A DNA stretch of 64,000 bases, taken from NCBI GenBank assembly GCA_963969345.1, contig OZ017770.1, forward strand, positions 7,821,246-7,885,245, given 5' to 3'. A program made the position numbers and the translations under genes. Position 1 is the stretch's first letter. Each line of letters opens with the position of its first letter. The notes below the pieces were generated by a model that saw nothing but the letters and a program-made list of their open reading frames with translations, ran no database searches and was not told the origin of the DNA. Below are positions 1 to 11,640 of the stretch, one piece after another. This stretch comes from Turbatrix aceti (taxonomy: Eukaryota > Nematoda > Chromadorea > Rhabditida > Panagrolaimidae).

Positions 1-566
1 CATAAATCGGCAAGCAAACCGCCAGGAATGAGAGTAATCATCGTGCCGTACAATGCACCCGCAAAAATGTGCCCCTAAAAAAAAGAAATTTTTTAAATTT
101 CATTATTTTTTGTATGTTTTGTATTCACACCTGCATATCCGGATCCCAGACCAAATCTCCCCCGTAATCATTGATAATTTTTTCTCCGCTATCAGTCAAG
201 CCACAAGACTGAGGTGTGTGATTTCCCCGAACTGCATGCGCGAGATCCACCAAATGAGGCTGCCCCGTAGCGTTGTGAGTCATCTGCAAAATTGCCTGCT
301 GAGCGATGGCTGTCGAGTTAACCATGCAAGTCATTCCAATTCCAATATTCTGTCGCATGAGGTTCATCGTGAAGAAAGCTGCTAGAATGAGCAGGATCAT
401 GTGAAAGCGCCTTGAGAAGGGATGAAATAAAGCTAAAAATAATAAATAACAAATAACAATTGACCCTTTTTTTTGCAAAAGGTATGTAAAACAACTCACG
501 GGGTTTGAGTGACTTTTTCACGTCATCACCCATGTCGACGTTGTTATTAGCAGCAGCAGACGGCAT
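1..566 (-). CDS. SLC17-family transporter, N-terminal part (cut by window edge)
   Basis: Three exons are visible on the minus strand: 566-500, 432-131 and 74 to beyond position 1, joined in frame through GT/AG introns. The protein starts MPSAAANNNVDMGDD, then LFHPFSRRFHMILLILAAFF opens transmembrane segment 1. An extracellular loop follows with N-glycosylation-type sites (VNST, HNAT) and the block NDYGGDLVWDP. The last exon reads AGALYGTMITLIPGGLLAD, matching the SLC17 (sialin, vesicular glutamate and Na-phosphate transporter) motif G-x(n)-Q/T-I-PGG-x-LA. The next gene at 1569-3742 is a same-strand paralog sharing PFSRRFH and NDYGG-VW. Known family role: anion or organic-anion transport across plasma or vesicle membranes. 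The substrate cannot be told. The 3' exons lie outside the window. Confidence 0.85.
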
Positions 567-809
567 TTTGAACGTCGTTCATTCAATTCTACCGCCACCT
601 GTGAAAAATGCAAGACTGTGAGCGTGGACAACGACTACGAATTGAAAAAACAGTTCGAATGAAAACAACAAACATGAATGAACAAAGAGAGTGAAGAGAA
701 GCTGGCTTTTAGAGGGTGAGGAGTAAACGAAACAGTTTTTAGGGGGGTGAAAAGCTCTCCTTCACGCAAAAGTCACATTACCAAGCCTTGCGAGAAACAG
801 GGTGACAAT

Positions 810-1207
810 CAGACATGAAAATGGCCCGCCGAAGCCCGGCCCGGCCCGGGCCCGGCCCAGGCCCGGGCCGGGCTTGGGCGGGCCTGTGACTTTTCAGTAG
901 GCCCGGAAAAGCCCGTTATGGCCCGTTATTTAATAAATAATGTAAAAAATTATAAAAATTTACTGCATTTTGGTTATTTTTAACAAAATTTAGTCTCTAC
1001 AGATAGAAAACATGGTATTTTGAATAAAAACGAGTTATTTATGTCATTTATATAACGATTGGCTGCTATTTTTTTGGATAAAAATTCGAAAAAAAACAGA
1101 GGGGATAATTTCGGGCCGGCCCGGCCCGGCCCGGCCCAGGCCCGGGCTTTCGACGGGCCGGGCCGGGCCGGGCCTGGGCCTAAAAATTAGGCCCGTTTTC
1201 ATTTCTG
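810..1207. mobile_element. Non-autonomous hAT-type MITE (398 bp) with GC-rich ends
   Basis: The element is flanked by an exact 8-bp direct repeat GTGACAAT (802-809 and 1208-1215). The left end reads CAGACATGAAAATGG and the right end, reverse-complemented, reads CAGAAATGAAAACGG, so the terminal inverted repeats start with CAGA. Just inside each end lie arrays of GGCCC/GGGCC (about 820-880 and 1110-1180) that are mutually complementary. The core is AT-rich with no usable ORF. An 8-bp target duplication and CAG-starting TIRs are the signature of the hAT superfamily. With no transposase it must be non-autonomous. It sits in the 5' flank of the SLC17 gene whose start codon is at 566. Confidence 0.85.
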
Positions 1208-1568
1208 GTGACAATTCAATTAGTGCACACCGACCTGCACAGTGCCAGAAAAAGAAAATGCAAATACCAAATCCACGCGGCTGTCTGCCGACTTGCCTCG
1301 AGCAAGCAGATTGCGGCCCACGACTGGGCTTGTAATATTAGCCGTCGCATTTTGCCAGACAAAGTCGGCAAAGCGTTAAAACATTGATTATTGGGTTCGG
1401 AACGAAACGAACAGAAAGTGCGCACTCAGACTCGGTGGTGAGGATGATTACAACACTCTAGGTTAACAGTCCACGACAAACAGAATAAATAAATAAAACT
1501 TTTTATTTATATGCACCACAAGCAATGAATAAAATGAATGAGCCAGACAATATTAAAGCTAACGTGAG

Positions 1569-3742
1569 TCAGTCCAAAGCCACAGCTTCACGCTTACCAT
1601 TAATTTCTATTTCTCCATCAGGTGATGAGGGGGGCAGTGCTGTCAGAGAGACGGCAGTGGGATCTTCACCCTCGGTTCTCTGCTCCGGCTGCTTGGCCCA
1701 TTCCAGTGTCTCACCTGTAATACGTCATCTCTTATCAATTCAGGGGGGGGCAAACAGTAGCAACCTTTTGCGAAAATGCAGAAAATTATTCCACTCAGCG
1801 CCGTGTAGCCTGCGATAATGTGGAAGATGATTTTCCATTCGTCGATGCTTCCCTGAAATAATCATGTAGGGCCCTTCCTAAAACATTCAAACTACAAAGC
1901 TTACATGAGTGCGAAAAACATTGACCAGAACACTCGGTACTAACATGCCGAAGATGCCGACGAACAGCGTAAGAGAAGAAATGATAGCCACGTAGTCAGG
2001 AGCAATCAGAATCATGCTGGTGTAAAAACCACTGATTGCAGCTCCGAAACCAATTCCGATAAGACAGAACATGATGCCTACGATTTCTGGTTGTTGACAG
2101 TCGGAAAAGTACGGTATCAGGAACAGGAACAATGCGCAGACGAAAGAAGCTACAAAAATATGTTGACAATTAACAAAAAACTAAAATGTCTTGTTTACCA
2201 AGTCCTTGGGAAATTTTAACAGCAGTCGTACTACTGATACGCTTAGTTTCCTTTAGATGATCAATTACAATGCTCCAGGAAAGTTTCGCTATTATCTGAA
2301 GAACAAACGGCGCCGCGCTGTAAATTCCGTTCTGAAAAAATTGTAAACTACAAAAAAGTATTCATGAGTGTTTCACTTGCATCAACAAGTCGGAGGTAGA
2401 GAACTTCTTTCATGAAAGTAGGCTGATACGACTGTATAAAGACAATAATCATATTTACGCTAAAAATTGCCGAAAAAATGCATAGCACAGCTGGATCTGT
2501 GAAAATGTGTTTCCACGGAATTTTCAGACGTTGCTAAAATATTTTTTTGATTCACAGTAAAGTATTAAAATGTTACCTTGTAAGACGGTGAATGATGAAC
2601 AAACGATTGCAAAAAACTTCTTTCTTTGGCGCTCATTACTCTGGATTGGGCAGGTGTGTTAGTCACCGTACAGCGCCATAAGACTGACCATATTATCCCC
2701 AGAAAAGCTAAACAAAATTTTTTTTAGTTGAACTAAAGGGCAAATAAGTTACCACAAAAGTAGAACACAGCAGGCCAGCCAAAAGAAGATGCACAAAATC
2801 CGGCCGCAATAGGTATGCCAATGCTTCCGGCAAATTGATTTCCCATTGTAAAGATTGCAGAAGCTATGCTTTTTTCGTGATTTGGCACCCATCGGGTAAT
2901 CAGTTTATTTGCAGCCGGAACCAGCAAGGCCTAAACACGTTGTGTTGTGTTGTTTGTGTTTTGTGTCACATATCAGTGCGTTGAAAAAAAGAGCATTTTT
3001 TTGATCAATCAACTTGTTTTTTAACCCTTGGGTGCACCCGTTTTCTTTTCTTTTCCCCCCAATCTTTACACAGATTTTATTATCCGTTTTTTTTGCCACC
3101 TACCTCTCCCAGTCCCATGACGAATCGTGATGCAAAAACTGCGTAAGCCGATGCATGATAAGCCAGATAAGGAAATACGACAGTGCAAAGTATATATGTA
3201 GCGAGTGAAATCTGGTACAAATTTCGAGCCGATGTTCGATCCGCAAAGTATCCTGCGGGAAGAATTGTAACAAATTGACCACAAAATGTTCCGGCCAGTA
3301 ATAAGTTTTGTTCTTTTTGATTCCATACAATGGTGCCCTAAAAACAAGATTGACATGTTTGCTTAGTTAGAAATGAATCAAAGATGGTTCAACGAACGCC
3401 GTAATCATTAACAGTGACACCCGTGGTGTTATTATCGATACGACATCTTTCTGCGTCTTCCAGTGCAATTTTTCTTGACAACATTGAAGAATTTGTAGTC
3501 TCAAGTTCAATTGCCTGCAGAGTGACCGCCGTTGTGTTGACAATGCACGTCATTGTCAGACCGAGGTTTGAGCGCATGTATGATGCGCAGAAAAATCCAC
3601 TCATTAACAACAGCATCAGGTGAAAACGCCTAGAAAACGGGTGAAAAAGACGAGCTAAAAAAATTATTTTATTTTTTATTTTGATCAAACACAACCTACC
3701 TTTTTCAGCTTGAGCTTCATCCGGATTCGGTTGTTTGGTCAT
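1569..3742 (-). CDS. SLC17-family anion transporter (sialin/VGLUT-like MFS)
   Basis: About ten exons on the minus strand. The start is MTKQPNPDEAQAEK (3742-3700); exon 2 (3654-3398) begins ARLFHPFSRRFH and carries TM1 and a glycosylated loop ending NDYG. Exon 3 (3337-3104) reads GTIVWNQKEQNLLLAG, then a PAGYFADR block and MGLGE. Exon 4 (2930-2753) reads LLVPAANKLITRWVP and SIASAIFTMGNQFAGSIG. Later exons carry KIPWKHIFTDPAVLCIF, VFIQSYQPTFMKEVL, and SGFYTSMILIAPDYVAIISS, all typical SLC17 blocks. The last exons read EWKIIFHIIAGYTALSG and then GETLEWA, the family's usual ending, followed by a hydrophilic tail to a TGA at 1569-1571. Exon 2 uses an unusual donor (gttcgt), supported by alignment with the neighbouring paralog (NDYGG-VW). 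The pair is a tandem duplicate. Substrate unknown. Confidence 0.9.
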
Positions 3743-4775
3743 TGTGTGCTACAATTTATTAAAAACTATTCACCAATTGGAGCCTATTTTTTGACGAACG
3801 GAAACGAAAAAAGAGCAAAAAAAAATCAGCAAATGTCATTTAAAGGGTAACATAAAAACCGAAAGAACAGTGATCTGTGATTCAAAATCGTCTGCAGGAG
3901 AAAAAAAAATTCATTGTGGAAATTCACCATGTATAACAATGACGGAAAGTGAAATTGTTAGCCACTCCAGTACGGTGGGGGTTGGCGTATAGAGGTGTGA
4001 AGAAAAGTGAGAAGATTGTTACGCTCGGTACAATGAAAAAGACAAGTCAGAAATGCAAACAAAAATTTTTATCGTGTTGCAGTTTATTGAAAACGTTAAT
4101 GATGATAGCGGACAGAACCAAAGAAAAACTTTAACCATTAAAGTATCGGACATCAAAATAACAATAAAAGTAAATTCCATTGTACATTTCTCACGTAAAT
4201 GAACAGTAAGTGCCATTGGTTTTGGTTTTCATTTGCTTGAATCATTTTTTATGGCTTACAGGTGTAAGCCGTGAAAAGCCCCTCAGAGGGTATGCATTTT
4301 GTTCTACCTGGCAACCAGTGGCTGAAAAAACATGCTTTTTTTATGAGTCAATATTGCGCAAATCGTTGTCAATCATTCTGGATGGTTTGTACTTGAAGCA
4401 CGGTGCGTTCCGCGATTTATGCATGCTAAATGTGAACATTTAGGCACTCTCACCGCGAATAAAAATGCCATGCCAGGTTCCAGCTGGATGGCAGTAAAGC
4501 CTGAACTCTGTTTCTACTCGTCCACTTGATATTGTCCCGGGAGTTCATTTGCTAATCAATTACTCAGTTTTGTAGTTACTTTTCAACCTGCTATAAATTT
4601 TCAAGCGACTACGTGTGTGTGGACTTTCTCACAGTGATGCTCCTACCGCGATAAAGCCAGACACCGATGCTATGCTGCGTCTTTTTTGATTCGGTGTGAT
4701 GATTGAAGGTTGATAAACATACTTCAAAATGGTGCTACGTGTCATGTTTTTTTCTAAGAATTGAAGACGGATGGC
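3743..4775. other. Intergenic region between divergent SLC17 and roquin genes
   Basis: No exon with family similarity or convincing splice signals was found on either strand. Short open frames here are isolated and of AT-rich composition. The region must contain the promoters of both the minus-strand transporter (start 3742) and the plus-strand roquin gene (start 4776). An out-of-frame ATG at 4771, five bases before the roquin start, opens a frame that stops after five codons. Confidence 0.5.
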
Positions 4776-7700
4776 ATGGCTCCAGTGACTCAGTCTACCA
4801 GCAGATTAGAGCTTCCAATTTGCCCAAACTGCCGGCGCGTGAGTGTTGTTTACGTACAATTTTTTTTCTAACAAGGTTGCTAATAGAGATGCATATAGTA
4901 CAAAAAAACCTTCTCTGTGACCATGCTTTCCCTTTTTTATTTTTTTTATACAATAACGAATATTTATGTATGCAGGGCTTCAACAACAGCACGTGTCTGC
5001 CGGTCAACCAGACTTGTGGCCACACAGTGTGTTCGAGCTGCCTTCGATCCAATCACGTGGCCTGCGCAAACGACAATGTATGTTTGCTCTTACGTTTTGT
5101 GTTATTATCGATCCTTGATTATTAGCCGTTATTTGGGTGCATTGGATTGACTCTTCGAATGGGAAATGGAACAAAAGAAACTTGCACGAGCTTTTTCTGA
5201 CATGAGCGCTCAGTTTTTTTTGTTTGTTTTTATTTACACCCGTAGGGAAACCCGTGCCGGAGTACAAAACATATACAGAGTTCCGGGAACGGATGGAAGG
5301 GGAGAAGAATGACAACAAACGATGGAACTGAATCACTAAATTTAATTCGTTTACGATTAGACATTGTTTAAAGGCCAGGGAGAATTTTCGGGAAAAGACT
5401 CAGTGACCGCACAATTGCACAGTGAAAGAATTGTACTTGATTGATTTTTTTGACCTTAATGAGAACTATTGTATTTGAATTATTTTGCCAACACATCCAC
5501 GGCCATCCTCCTGACCCCATATCAATACAAATCCCATGTTCAGGAAAAAAGCAACAGTTAAAAAAAATCCAAAGCAAAAAATGTGGTTTATTTATATTTG
5601 TTTTGCTGTTAAAAAAACAGTGTCAAACACCTTTTTTTCCCCTCAGTTTTGCTTTTCAAAAATCACGTATGAAATTTGACTTCGAACATCCCACCTCTTT
5701 CAGGTGCCGTTTTCCGCGCACAGGCTCGATTTCCCGGTCAACACAGCCTTGCTTCTGCTTCTGAAGTACAATATTTCATCATTTGAAACATTGTACCACA
5801 AATTTTCGTGCAAAAATTTTGCCGAAGATGTCCGAGTCGCAGAAGAATGCATTCTCTTCATTACAAATTACCTCAGCGTTGTCAAGACAGACAAGGGTCA
5901 TGCTTACTGTAGTTCTAGTATCAGCCCAGCGCTACAGCGAAAAGCCGTGTCGCTTATGTGCTGCGGCCTGTACGAGGAAGAAGGCAGGCGTCTGGCGCTA
6001 AAAGTTATTCGATCGTTCTGTGAACGTATTGCAAACGAACTGCTGAATGCCATTCAAAGTGGCGTTCACCAAACCAATGATCTCTGGGCTGCAGTCCGCG
6101 AACGAGGATGTCAATTCTTAGGACCAGGTGAGATTTGTTTTTTTGTGTACAATGTTTTTTTATTTTTTTTTTTCAGCGGTCCAAGATGACGTGCTTCGAA
6201 TTATTATGAGTCTTATGAAAAACGGCGATGAATTTGTACGAAAACAGTTAGTGGAACGCATTCGAAATGAAGTAGCAACCACTTATCCTCAGGTGTCAAA
6301 CACGGGTGTTGGACATGTTGTGCAGATTTTATACAGAGGCAGTTGCTTTAATGTAAGCGCGTTGAATTTTTTTTACAGTTTAAAATTTTTATAATTTTTG
6401 TAGGTTATTAAACGGGAGAATCAATCATCTCTCATGGTCTTAAAAGAAGAATTACGAAGTCATTCTCGTTTGCGTCGAGAACACGATTCCCAATTAATAC
6501 AGATAGCCATGGAAGCTGGATTGCGGATTTCGCCGGAACAATGGTCTTCCCTACTTCACGGCGATTACAAACACCGATCAGAAATGCAATCTGTGATTGA
6601 CAGCATTCAGCAAAGCCTTCCCGATCTCTTGGCCGCTTTGAACAAGTCGGTGATACGAAACACAAATACAATGATCTTAATGCCGGTTGTCAATAACTTT
6701 AACATTATTGCAAACCATGACCCCGCATTTGATGCGACCTGGCGAACTCTTAGTCATCATCTCAATTTCATCTGCGAGGCACTTCGGGCGCTTATTACAT
6801 ACGTCAAAGAAAGCAAAGAAAAGCCGACGGATATGAGGTTCAACAAATTGAAACCCAAAGTTGTAGAAAAACAAGCACCGGTATACACGAGATACAAAAC
6901 CAAGATGTGCCGTGAAGTGGTCATGCAGAAAGCCTGTCCTCGGGGGCTCACTTGTACATATGCGCACAACGTGGACGAGCTTAGAAAGCCCATCAAAGAC
7001 TCAATGACGTTCTGCGACGGTGAATCTGAGGTGGTCATGAATAATCGACCTATCGGGGATACTCCGACGAAGCTGACGCCTCTCATGGCTGTCCCAGACA
7101 TGATGTCGGCTGTTGCCTTGCATCCAGAACCCGTTATTGTAGCTCCTGTCAAAGCTATCGTTCCAACCGAAGTTTTTGTATCTCCGGATCATTACCCGGC
7201 ATTTGTGATGCCTCCTGCAGAAGAAATGATTATTCAGGCACCTCGAGTACCCCCCATTAGACCCACAGTCCTGCAAGCTGTACCGGCTTATAGAATGCCG
7301 GCTCCAGCTTTTATTCCTCATCCCATAGCGCATCCTGGCATTAGTCCTCTTATCTGGAGTAACGTGTCTTACCCTGTTCTCGAGCCCTCCGCCCACTTAG
7401 TCCCCTCACCAAAACCAGCTCCATTTTCTGAGCATACCGCCCCCAACTCAAATTCATTCGTACTACAAAACGTTATTTTTGATGATGCCGATCCATTCTT
7501 TCTTCTTTCTCGCCGAAATGCAATTCTTGAAAGATTGTCGACCGATAACAATGATCTGGAAGAAAGGTATGTTATTTTTTACGCCATGATAAAAATATTT
7601 TTATTTTTATTTTTTTTTAGTCACGTATCCTATACCGTAGCCAACTCTGTTTTGCATGACGACATTGACAAATCTCTCCTTGAACTGCCACCCCTGTCGC

Positions 7701-8353
7701 TGTCCGACTTTTCGCGAGTACCCAAGACTCTGTCGACAACTGTCCTACAGAATCTCCCGTTCACGGCTACGATTACAAATCACGAACACACAACGGCGGC
7801 TTCAAAGACTCGGTTGCTGTCTTCCGTGCCCACAGCTAGTCCAGCCCCGCTCGTGCGCACTGATTCCACCAAGCCTGCTACCGTGCAAGCAGATTGCAGC
7901 ATCATGAATGTCAGAGATGTCATTCAGCATTCTCTTGTCGCGCCTTCGATTCAGCGTAACAGTTGTGAGTTTAAAAAAAAACTTTTTGGGAAACTAATTT
8001 TTTTTCTAAAATTTTTAGTTGGTCCACAAGCAAGCTGGGACATGGTAGATCCTGTTCAGCTGACTTCACAGCTTCCAAAGATGATGAAGCCTGGCCCCAT
8101 CACCCCCTCCGATCCCCAAGACTGCGTAGCACTTTCTCTCGACCACATCCTGACTGTTCAGGACAAACTTGTCGGTAATCCCCTCACTTCTGCTGAGAAA
8201 GTTCAACTTTGCGTGGAGCTGAACATCGCGGAGCGTCAGTTGAACACTCTCGATCGGCAGACCCAACAGAATTGCCTCCTCAAGGAACTCAAGGCAGTCG
8301 ATCGAAAGATCGAAGGTCTTAGCGGCTCATTTGAAAACTTATTTTTGAAGTAA
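4776..8353 (+). CDS. rle-1: Roquin family RING-type E3 ligase / RNA-binding protein
   Basis: Seven exons: 4776-4838, 4976-5077, 5704-6127, 6177-6352, 6404-7566, 7621-7964 and 8019-8353. The N-terminal RING reads CPNC...CGHTVCSSCL...C. The ROQ region follows, with VNTALLLLLKYN, EEEGRRLALKVIRSF, LWAAVRERGCQFLGP, VGHVVQILYRGSCF, REHDSQLIQIAMEAGLRISP and QWSSLLHGDY, near-identical to vertebrate RC3H1/RC3H2. A single CCCH zinc finger is visible at about 6890-6970 (KTKMCREVV, CPRGLTCTYAH). The C-terminal half is Pro-rich, ending in a short coiled-coil-like segment. Family role: recognition of stem-loops in mRNA 3'UTRs and mRNA decay; the C. elegans member RLE-1 is an E3 ligase acting on DAF-16. The last two introns (7567-7620 and 7965-8018) are each 54 nt and stop-free in frame. 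Intron 2 is 626 bp. Confidence 0.95.
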
Positions 8354-8440
8354 CACTTTTCATTTCATTTAATTTATAAATTATCTTTAATTGAAATGAA
8401 ATGAAATGAAGAGTGTTACTTCAAAAATAAGTTTTCAAAT
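8329..8440. repeat. Inverted repeat (hairpin) spanning the roquin stop codon
   Basis: The left arm (8329 to about 8374) contains the last codons and TAA of the roquin gene plus the start of its 3'UTR. The right arm (about 8389-8440) is its near-perfect reverse complement, e.g. TTTGAAAACTTATTTTTGAA on the left against TTCAAAAATAAGTTTTCAAA on the right. The arms differ by one substitution and an extra ATTTC-type unit in the right arm. The loop is about 14 nt and AT-rich. In RNA this would form a stem of about 45 bp enclosing the stop codon. It looks like an inverted duplication of the gene's own 3' end. Confidence 0.85.
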
Positions 8441-9347
8441 ACTTATTTTATGTTAAATAAATTGCTCCCAAGTGATGTCATTTGAAACAAAAAAAGTGAA
8501 ATTCATTTTATTGCGGATCAAATTTAACACCAAAAGCTTTTATTCAATTTTTAGGGGCAAAAAAGGTACAAAAGCCCACTGTAACCTTCTGTCTACGTAA
8601 CGTTAAGAATTTTGACTTTTAAAATTTTTAAAATCTGTTCACATGAACGAAGAACGAAACCTAGCGAAATTTGCTGCCAGCGAGAGGTAAATCAATTGGT
8701 CGGCGGAAGAGGTCGATAAATATTGTTGATGCCAAACCAAGCAGTTTTTTTAGCGTCATTGTCTGTAGCGTCATTGACCAAAACTGGCATTACTAAGTTA
8801 AGTTATTTCGCCCGTGAGAATTATTTTGTGTAAAAGAATTCGGGAAAAAAACAGTTGTTCCGAATTTATACAATGTAAATTTTTTTACATACTATTTTAC
8901 GATAAAAAAATATTCATGAATATACAATCAGAATTTTGTAAAATTTACAATCACCATTTACAGAGAATTTTTTTACATGTTTTTTAAAAATAAATATTAG
9001 CAAGCAAAGAGCAAAATAAAAAATAAAGCAGTCGTAATGTTCAAAGTCAATGTGCTTTTTAGATGTCGATGATGATTGTAATGCTGGGGTTGAAACTGAG
9101 GATAGCTTGATTCGAAGGGGTGTAACACAGAGGATACTTTTCTACTTCATAGTTATTGCATTGTAGTCAGGGAATTCTAAAATGCATGTCAATTGTATAA
9201 AATTGAAACCGAGCATGGTAAAGGTGATTCGGATGTTTCATTCGCTTGAGAAGTATTGCGGGAAAACAACCTGAAACATTTTTTGTTTTTTTAAATGTTT
9301 TTCTTACAATTTTTTCCTTTAAAAACGCAACTTACAGCAAAATTTAA
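8441..9347. other. Intergenic region downstream of roquin
   Basis: AT-rich sequence with no recognisable exon. Part of the first 80 bases downstream of the hairpin (around 8459-8510, including AAAGTGAAATTCATT) recurs in diverged form near 12440-12490. Confidence 0.5.
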
Positions 9348-10409
9348 TCAATTTGCTATTGCGGGGATAACGAAGACTTTTGCCTTAGATTTGCATAGTT
9401 TGACGATCATTTTGCGAATTGACCTTTTCGAAATGAGAACCAAGCCGTGCATCAGGTATCGCAACCAATACATTTCGTTTTGAACGAAATAGGTACCAAA
9501 TGAGCAACGTGGCTCTGCAAAACTTTCCTGATCATGCTGCACATTTGACACGTTGATGATCATGATTATGATGAACTCAAGCGTTATCCCGAGGGCTTTT
9601 GACCATGTGTTGCTGCACAATTTGTACTTGTTGGCAAAAAACAGAACGCAGTATCCAGCACACAGAAAGTAGTATATTGGTACATAAAATGATTCGCGCA
9701 GCTAAAAAAACACCAAATTGACAAAACAGTTTTTTTTTGTCACAAAACCTATTTTAGGCAAACTCACTGTGACCGTATAACCGTCGGCATCTTTGCACGT
9801 TTCGTGAAACTTATATTGCGGCCAAAGGTAGGTCCCACTGCATCCCTGATATACGTAGGACATCCAGGAAGCACAGGCAATCAGAGTTGTCGCCAAAGTG
9901 AAGGCCATTGTCTTCCGAGGAGTAAAAACATGCTTACTAACGTCCGGAAACAAAATCGTGAAAATGCGATTAACCATCATCAGGCTCTCAACCAGTAGCG
10001 ACAAATCGTATCCAAAATTCGCGAGTTCGAAGAAACCAATGCGGTATCCGAAATCCAAAACATCGGAGAGCAGATAGATTGAGTCCAATAAAGATCCAAT
10101 AAAACTTCCTACAAGCAAGCACGATGCCATAATCGAAAACACCTTTTTTGACTTGCTTGTTGTCTTGAAATTCTGAAAACTCTCAAGATGATAATGGCAG
10201 TTACATATCAGAAGTTAACTTACTGCCAGAATTGAAACCACCAAAAACCCATCTAAGAACGCGGCAAATACAGTCGTCAGAAGTGCGCCAATCAATGCAA
10301 GTTGATGAATCAATGGTAGTTCGCGAAAGTTATACGACGATTTTTCAGAAAAGTAGGGATTGAAAAAACTCCAGTTCATGATGACGAAAATTCGCTTGTC
10401 AAGTGACAC
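9348..10409 (-). CDS. Serpentine-type 7TM chemoreceptor (Srx-like GPCR)
   Basis: Three exons join in phase 0: 10409-10224, 10172-9768 and 9701-9348, giving 314 residues, a normal length for nematode chemoreceptors. Several hydrophobic helices are visible: residues around 38-62 (LALIGALLTTVFAAFLDGFL), 74-95 (IMASCLLVGSFIGSLLDSIY), 112-128, 140-160 and two in the last exon. After TM3 comes SLMMVNRIFTILFP, resembling the aiNRf-a-i-fP motif of Srx/Srsx receptors that replaces DRY. A CSGTYLWPQYKF loop provides a candidate disulphide Cys. The short C-terminal tail is basic. These families act as odorant or pheromone receptors in sensory cilia. Assignment to Srx rather than another nematode class is tentative; the 7TM chemoreceptor call is firmer. 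Confidence 0.75.
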
Positions 10410-11042
10410 AATCTGTATATTTTTTATTTTTGGTATCCAGCAAACAGAGAATTTTTACTTGCTAATGGCACTACTTGCACCTTTCTTATAACGAAAGACC
10501 TCGAGTTGGCAATCCTGTAGACTCGCATGTTTTCGTCTTGATGCGTGAGCATTTATGTTCACAAAAAGTTTTGCCTCTATTTTGTCAAATTGTAGACGTC
10601 TGACAAAATTTTATGTAAAATTCAACGTTGACTCTACCTGCAACGACACGTGAAACCTTCAAAGCCTAGTTTTACATGGTTTTGTAACGTTTTTATACGA
10701 AAAACCTACATTAATGTATCAAGTACACGCAAAAGGCCACAACTGGAAAACAGCTTTAGGGGGTGTGCCAAAAGTTATTAAAAATTTTTTTAATGTAGTT
10801 AAACAATTAGAATTTTAACAGAACTTCCGTGAATATGAAGAAGCACCACAAGACATAAGATGTCCTACTCCAAGATACTGCATCTTCAAAAATCAGTAAA
10901 TTGTAAAAATCTTTTTTCAGATTTTTGGAATATGACAAAAAAACGGCGCGAAATAACATTTTTTTATTTTGCTTCAAAAAACACACGTTACACACACTTT
11001 GACCCTGTATGAACTGGCACGCAGAAAGCGGCCTGTCTGTCA

Positions 11043-11640
11043 ATGCAGTGTTTTGTCCAGCTGATCACTCTTGTTCTTGCCTCAGTTGATCTTTCTCTTG
11101 TGCTTTTTGTTATTATTAGAATCGTTTTGTTTGTAATTTTGCTGGTCAGATGTTTACCTACTACAAGTGAGCTTCATCCTTGATCTTCGTGTTAATTATA
11201 CATGTCCGTTTTTTAGGAAACAATCATTGCCAAGTAAAGCTCGACAGCGACATTGCGACAGACGACTGCGAAAACGGACAAGCTGTTTACTAAAAATGCG
11301 AGTTTGGTTATTATTTTAATTCTGATAAATCTACATGCTATCTTCGGTACAAAACGCCGAAGTGTGATCTTGGTCAGGGTGTGTTTCTCTTGTTTTATGA
11401 TTATGATTTTGAATCAACCCATTTTGCTTGCATTTTCAGTGTATACACCGTCGTCTACACCCATTCCACAAGAATCAGATCCTTCGCATTCTTCGCACAT
11501 ACCGCATCCTAGATTGCGTTGCACTTGGCAGAGGAAGACTTACCCAAACCCGACGTGCCTGTGTCGTCTGCTCTTCCAGTCCCTCCTTCCCAAACAATTG
11601 TTTCTGACCAAGGTTTTAAGCTGCTTGAAGTCTACTTAAA
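11043..11640 (+). pseudogene. Possible small or degenerate gene, unrecognised
   Basis: A hydrophobic frame starts at ATG 11043 (MQCFVQLITLVLASVDLSLV...) and ends at a plausible donor (ACAA|gtgagc). A T-rich acceptor (ttttttag) then leads to a basic segment starting RKQSLPSKARQRH. After a further ttttcag near 11440, a Pro/Ser-rich frame (PSSTPIPQESDPSHSSHIPH) appears. A second coding-like frame, offset from the first (EEDLPKPDVPVSSALPV), then runs to a stop near 11654. The frame change without splice sites suggests a broken gene. No family was recognised. This could also be chance. Confidence 0.2.

Noticed and set aside
1216..1425. 69-codon minus-strand frame beside the MITE
   Set aside because: No partner exons or homology; intergenic.
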